A stretch of DNA of 22,459 bases, from the NCBI GenBank assembly GCA_036381235.1, contig DASVDE010000010.1:1-22459 (forward strand), read 5' to 3'. Made by a program: the position numbers and the translations under genes. Within the stretch, counting starts at the first letter, position 1. The number at the start of each line of letters is the position of its first letter. A model generated the notes under the pieces. That model did not search any database. It saw nothing but the letters and a program-made list of their open reading frames with translations, and had not been told where the DNA came from. Source of the DNA: DASVDE01 sp036381235 (GTDB lineage: Bacteria > Actinomycetota > Thermoleophilia > Solirubrobacterales > 70-9). Positions 21,478 through 22,459 of the stretch are shown here, in pieces.

Positions 21478-22152
21478 TCAGGAGTGGCGCGCGAGAGCGT
21501 GACTTTTTGCAGCGGCGTCGGTGTCGAGATAGGGCGCGAGCAGGTACTCGGTCAGCTGGGGGACGAGGCGGGGAAGAATTGCCGTGGCGCCGCTGAGGAT
21601 GTTGGCGCCGACCACCGCGGCGACGTTTTCGACCAGGGTCAGCTCGGTCGCCTCGGGCAGAGCGGCAGCCCTGGGGCGACCATCCCGCCCGGCACGCAGG
21701 AGCGCCGCAGCGCGCTCCGCGTCGGCGCGCTGGCGAGCGACCATCTCCTCGCCGGCGGCACGGGCCTCGAGCGTGAAGAGGCGGGCCCGATCGGGGTCCG
21801 CGGCGAGGAACTCCGCCACGGCGCGCACGGCGGTCGTGACCCGACCGGGCCAATCGGCGCCACCCACAGCCCCCTCTCCCCCGACCCGCCACAGCTCCTC
21901 CGAAGCGGCGTCGTAAGCGGCGAGCAGGCACTCCTCCCTGCTCGCGAAATACTCGTAGAAGGTCTTGCGCGAGACGCCGGCGATCTCGATCACATGCTCG
22001 ACCGTCAGCCTGGCGAACCCGTACTCCGCCAGCCCCTTTGCCATCCCCGCCAGCAGCCGCCGCCGCTGGCTCTCGACAACCTCCTCACGCGAGATCCTGT
22101 GCCGACCCCGCGGAAGCTGCCCCAGCTCTGTTCTTTGAACTCCCTCGTACAT
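21478..22152 (-). CDS. TetR/AcrR family transcriptional regulator 4
   Basis: A 224-residue TetR-type repressor with the PRGRH arm (residues 14-18) followed by the DNA-binding domain; the helix-turn-helix is at about 49-68 (LTVEHVIEIAGVSRKTFYEYF) and the family's ASREECLLAAYD continues it. The C-terminal ligand domain is rich in Ala/Arg and ends LPRLVPQLTEYLLAPYLDTDAAAK, the same pattern as the other three regulators, though less close. ATG at 22152 has no Shine-Dalgarno site but a strong promoter (22164-22192) is just upstream with a palindrome in its spacer. It may be co-transcribed with the small coiled-coil gene downstream. Confidence 0.92.
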   Translation of the reverse strand: MYEGVQRTELGQLPRGRHRISREEVVESQRRRLLAGMAKGLAEYGFARLTVEHVIEIAGVSRKTFYEYFASREECLLAAYDAASEELWRVGGEGAVGGADWPGRVTTAVRAVAEFLAADPDRARLFTLEARAAGEEMVARQRADAERAAALLRAGRDGRPRAAALPEATELTLVENVAAVVGANILSGATAILPRLVPQLTEYLLAPYLDTDAAAKSHALARHS

Positions 22153-22163
22153 ATCTACGCTAG

Positions 22164-22192
22164 AGCATAGACATTAATGTTTATTCAGTCAA
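22164..22192 (-). promoter_or_regulatory. Strong sigma70-type promoter with palindromic spacer
   Basis: On the minus strand, TTGACT (22192-22187) and TATGCT (22169-22164) are exactly 17 bases apart. The spacer contains the perfect 10-base palindrome ACATTAATGT (22171-22180), a likely repressor site. The predicted leader before ATG 22152 is only a few bases. The -35 box overlaps the stop codon of the upstream partial gene. Confidence 0.7.
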
Positions 22193-22459
22193 GGTCCGTC
22201 ACTTCAGTGGATCGTCCAACCTCCCCCACCCCCTCAGCCCAATCCCACTCCCCCCCACACAGCTCCCCCGCTCTCGCCGCCGGCACGTAGACCAACCGCG
22301 GATCATCATTGGGCCTGGCGATCAGCAGCGGTCCAATCGGCCCAGCCGAACCGGCGCTGCCGGGGTGGAGGTCCGGACCGCCGATCTTGACCTCGATCGC
22401 GTGGGCGCCCGCGCGCAGGCCCGCTGCGCCGAGGCGGATGTAGGGGCCGACGGTGTTGA
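22185..22459 (-). CDS. C-terminal part of an unidentified protein (truncated by window edge)
   Basis: About 90 residues of an open minus-strand frame run from the window edge to TGA at 22187-22185. The readable part includes TVGPYIRLGAAGLRAGAHAIEVKIGGPDLHPGS and then GPIGPLLIARPNDDPRLVYVPAARAGELCGGEWDW. The alternating 'LRAGAHAIEVKIGG' pattern looks like a beta-sandwich or jelly-roll end of a larger secreted or membrane protein. No family is claimed. The last ~25 codons use more A/T-ending codons and G runs than the rest, so the tail may be poorly constrained. The stop overlaps the -35 box of the TetR gene on the same strand. Confidence 0.6.
   Translation of the reverse strand, partial: NTVGPYIRLGAAGLRAGAHAIEVKIGGPDLHPGSAGSAGPIGPLLIARPNDDPRLVYVPAARAGELCGGEWDWAEGVGEVGRSTEVTDLD

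Noticed and set aside
22201..22260. C-rich (G-rich on minus) stretch as a non-coding regulatory element
   Set aside because: It falls within the open minus-strand frame ending at 22185; simplest explanation is the coding tail of the partial gene.

Overview
The window is about 22.5 kb of high-GC DNA with dense bacterial gene packing, ATGA/GTGA start-stop overlaps and frequent GTG/TTG starts. I infer a high-GC actinobacterium, most likely of the Thermoleophilia/Solirubrobacterales type. The inference rests on composition, an EthA-like monooxygenase and DUF3556 protein that resemble mycobacterial proteins, several TetR regulators of the actinobacterial 'PRGRH' type, and starts that look leaderless. 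No rRNA, tRNA, CRISPR array, insertion sequence or phage gene was seen. No gene-free stretch exceeds 200 bases.

Layout. (1) 49-2749: an acyl-CoA dehydrogenase on the minus strand with a strong intrinsic terminator and a TetR-type dyad upstream. Divergent from it is a compact plus-strand run of two small conserved proteins and a BCP-type peroxiredoxin. (2) 2769-5245, minus strand: a small membrane protein, a large lipoprotein and a cation/Ca2+ exchanger. (3) 5244-7518, plus strand: a MoxR-type AAA+ ATPase translationally coupled to a CoxE-like VWA protein, with no CO dehydrogenase subunits in the window. (4) 7515-9052, minus strand: an ABC-2 exporter (ATPase plus permease). (5) 9138-13823, minus strand: a tight three-gene operon of a DUF3556 membrane protein, a CrtI/PYROXD2-like FAD oxidoreductase and an EthA-like Baeyer-Villiger monooxygenase. 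An extended SDR reductase (13877-14887) diverges from it. (6) 14934-18861: a small coiled-coil/TM protein, a DHA2-type MFS exporter, a divergent secreted protein made of two ~100-residue repeats, a PPK2 polyphosphate kinase, and a second coiled-coil/TM paralogue. (7) 19058-22152: four related TetR regulators with a third coiled-coil/TM paralogue among them. (8) 22185-22459: the C-terminal end of an unidentified gene running off the right edge.

The most unusual signal is a family of three small paralogous proteins (72, 72 and 112 residues). Each has a 'SWTD.RLDD' head, a heptad coiled coil of variable length and a C-terminal membrane anchor. All three share a TAGNNT-N6-ATGGA start region that looks leaderless, and two share an identical 14-base element at the -35 position. 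Similar TANNNT-N6/7-ATG starts precede the MoxR ATPase, the MFS exporter and the secreted repeat protein. Function of the small family is unknown; its association with TetR regulators and exporters is inference from position only.
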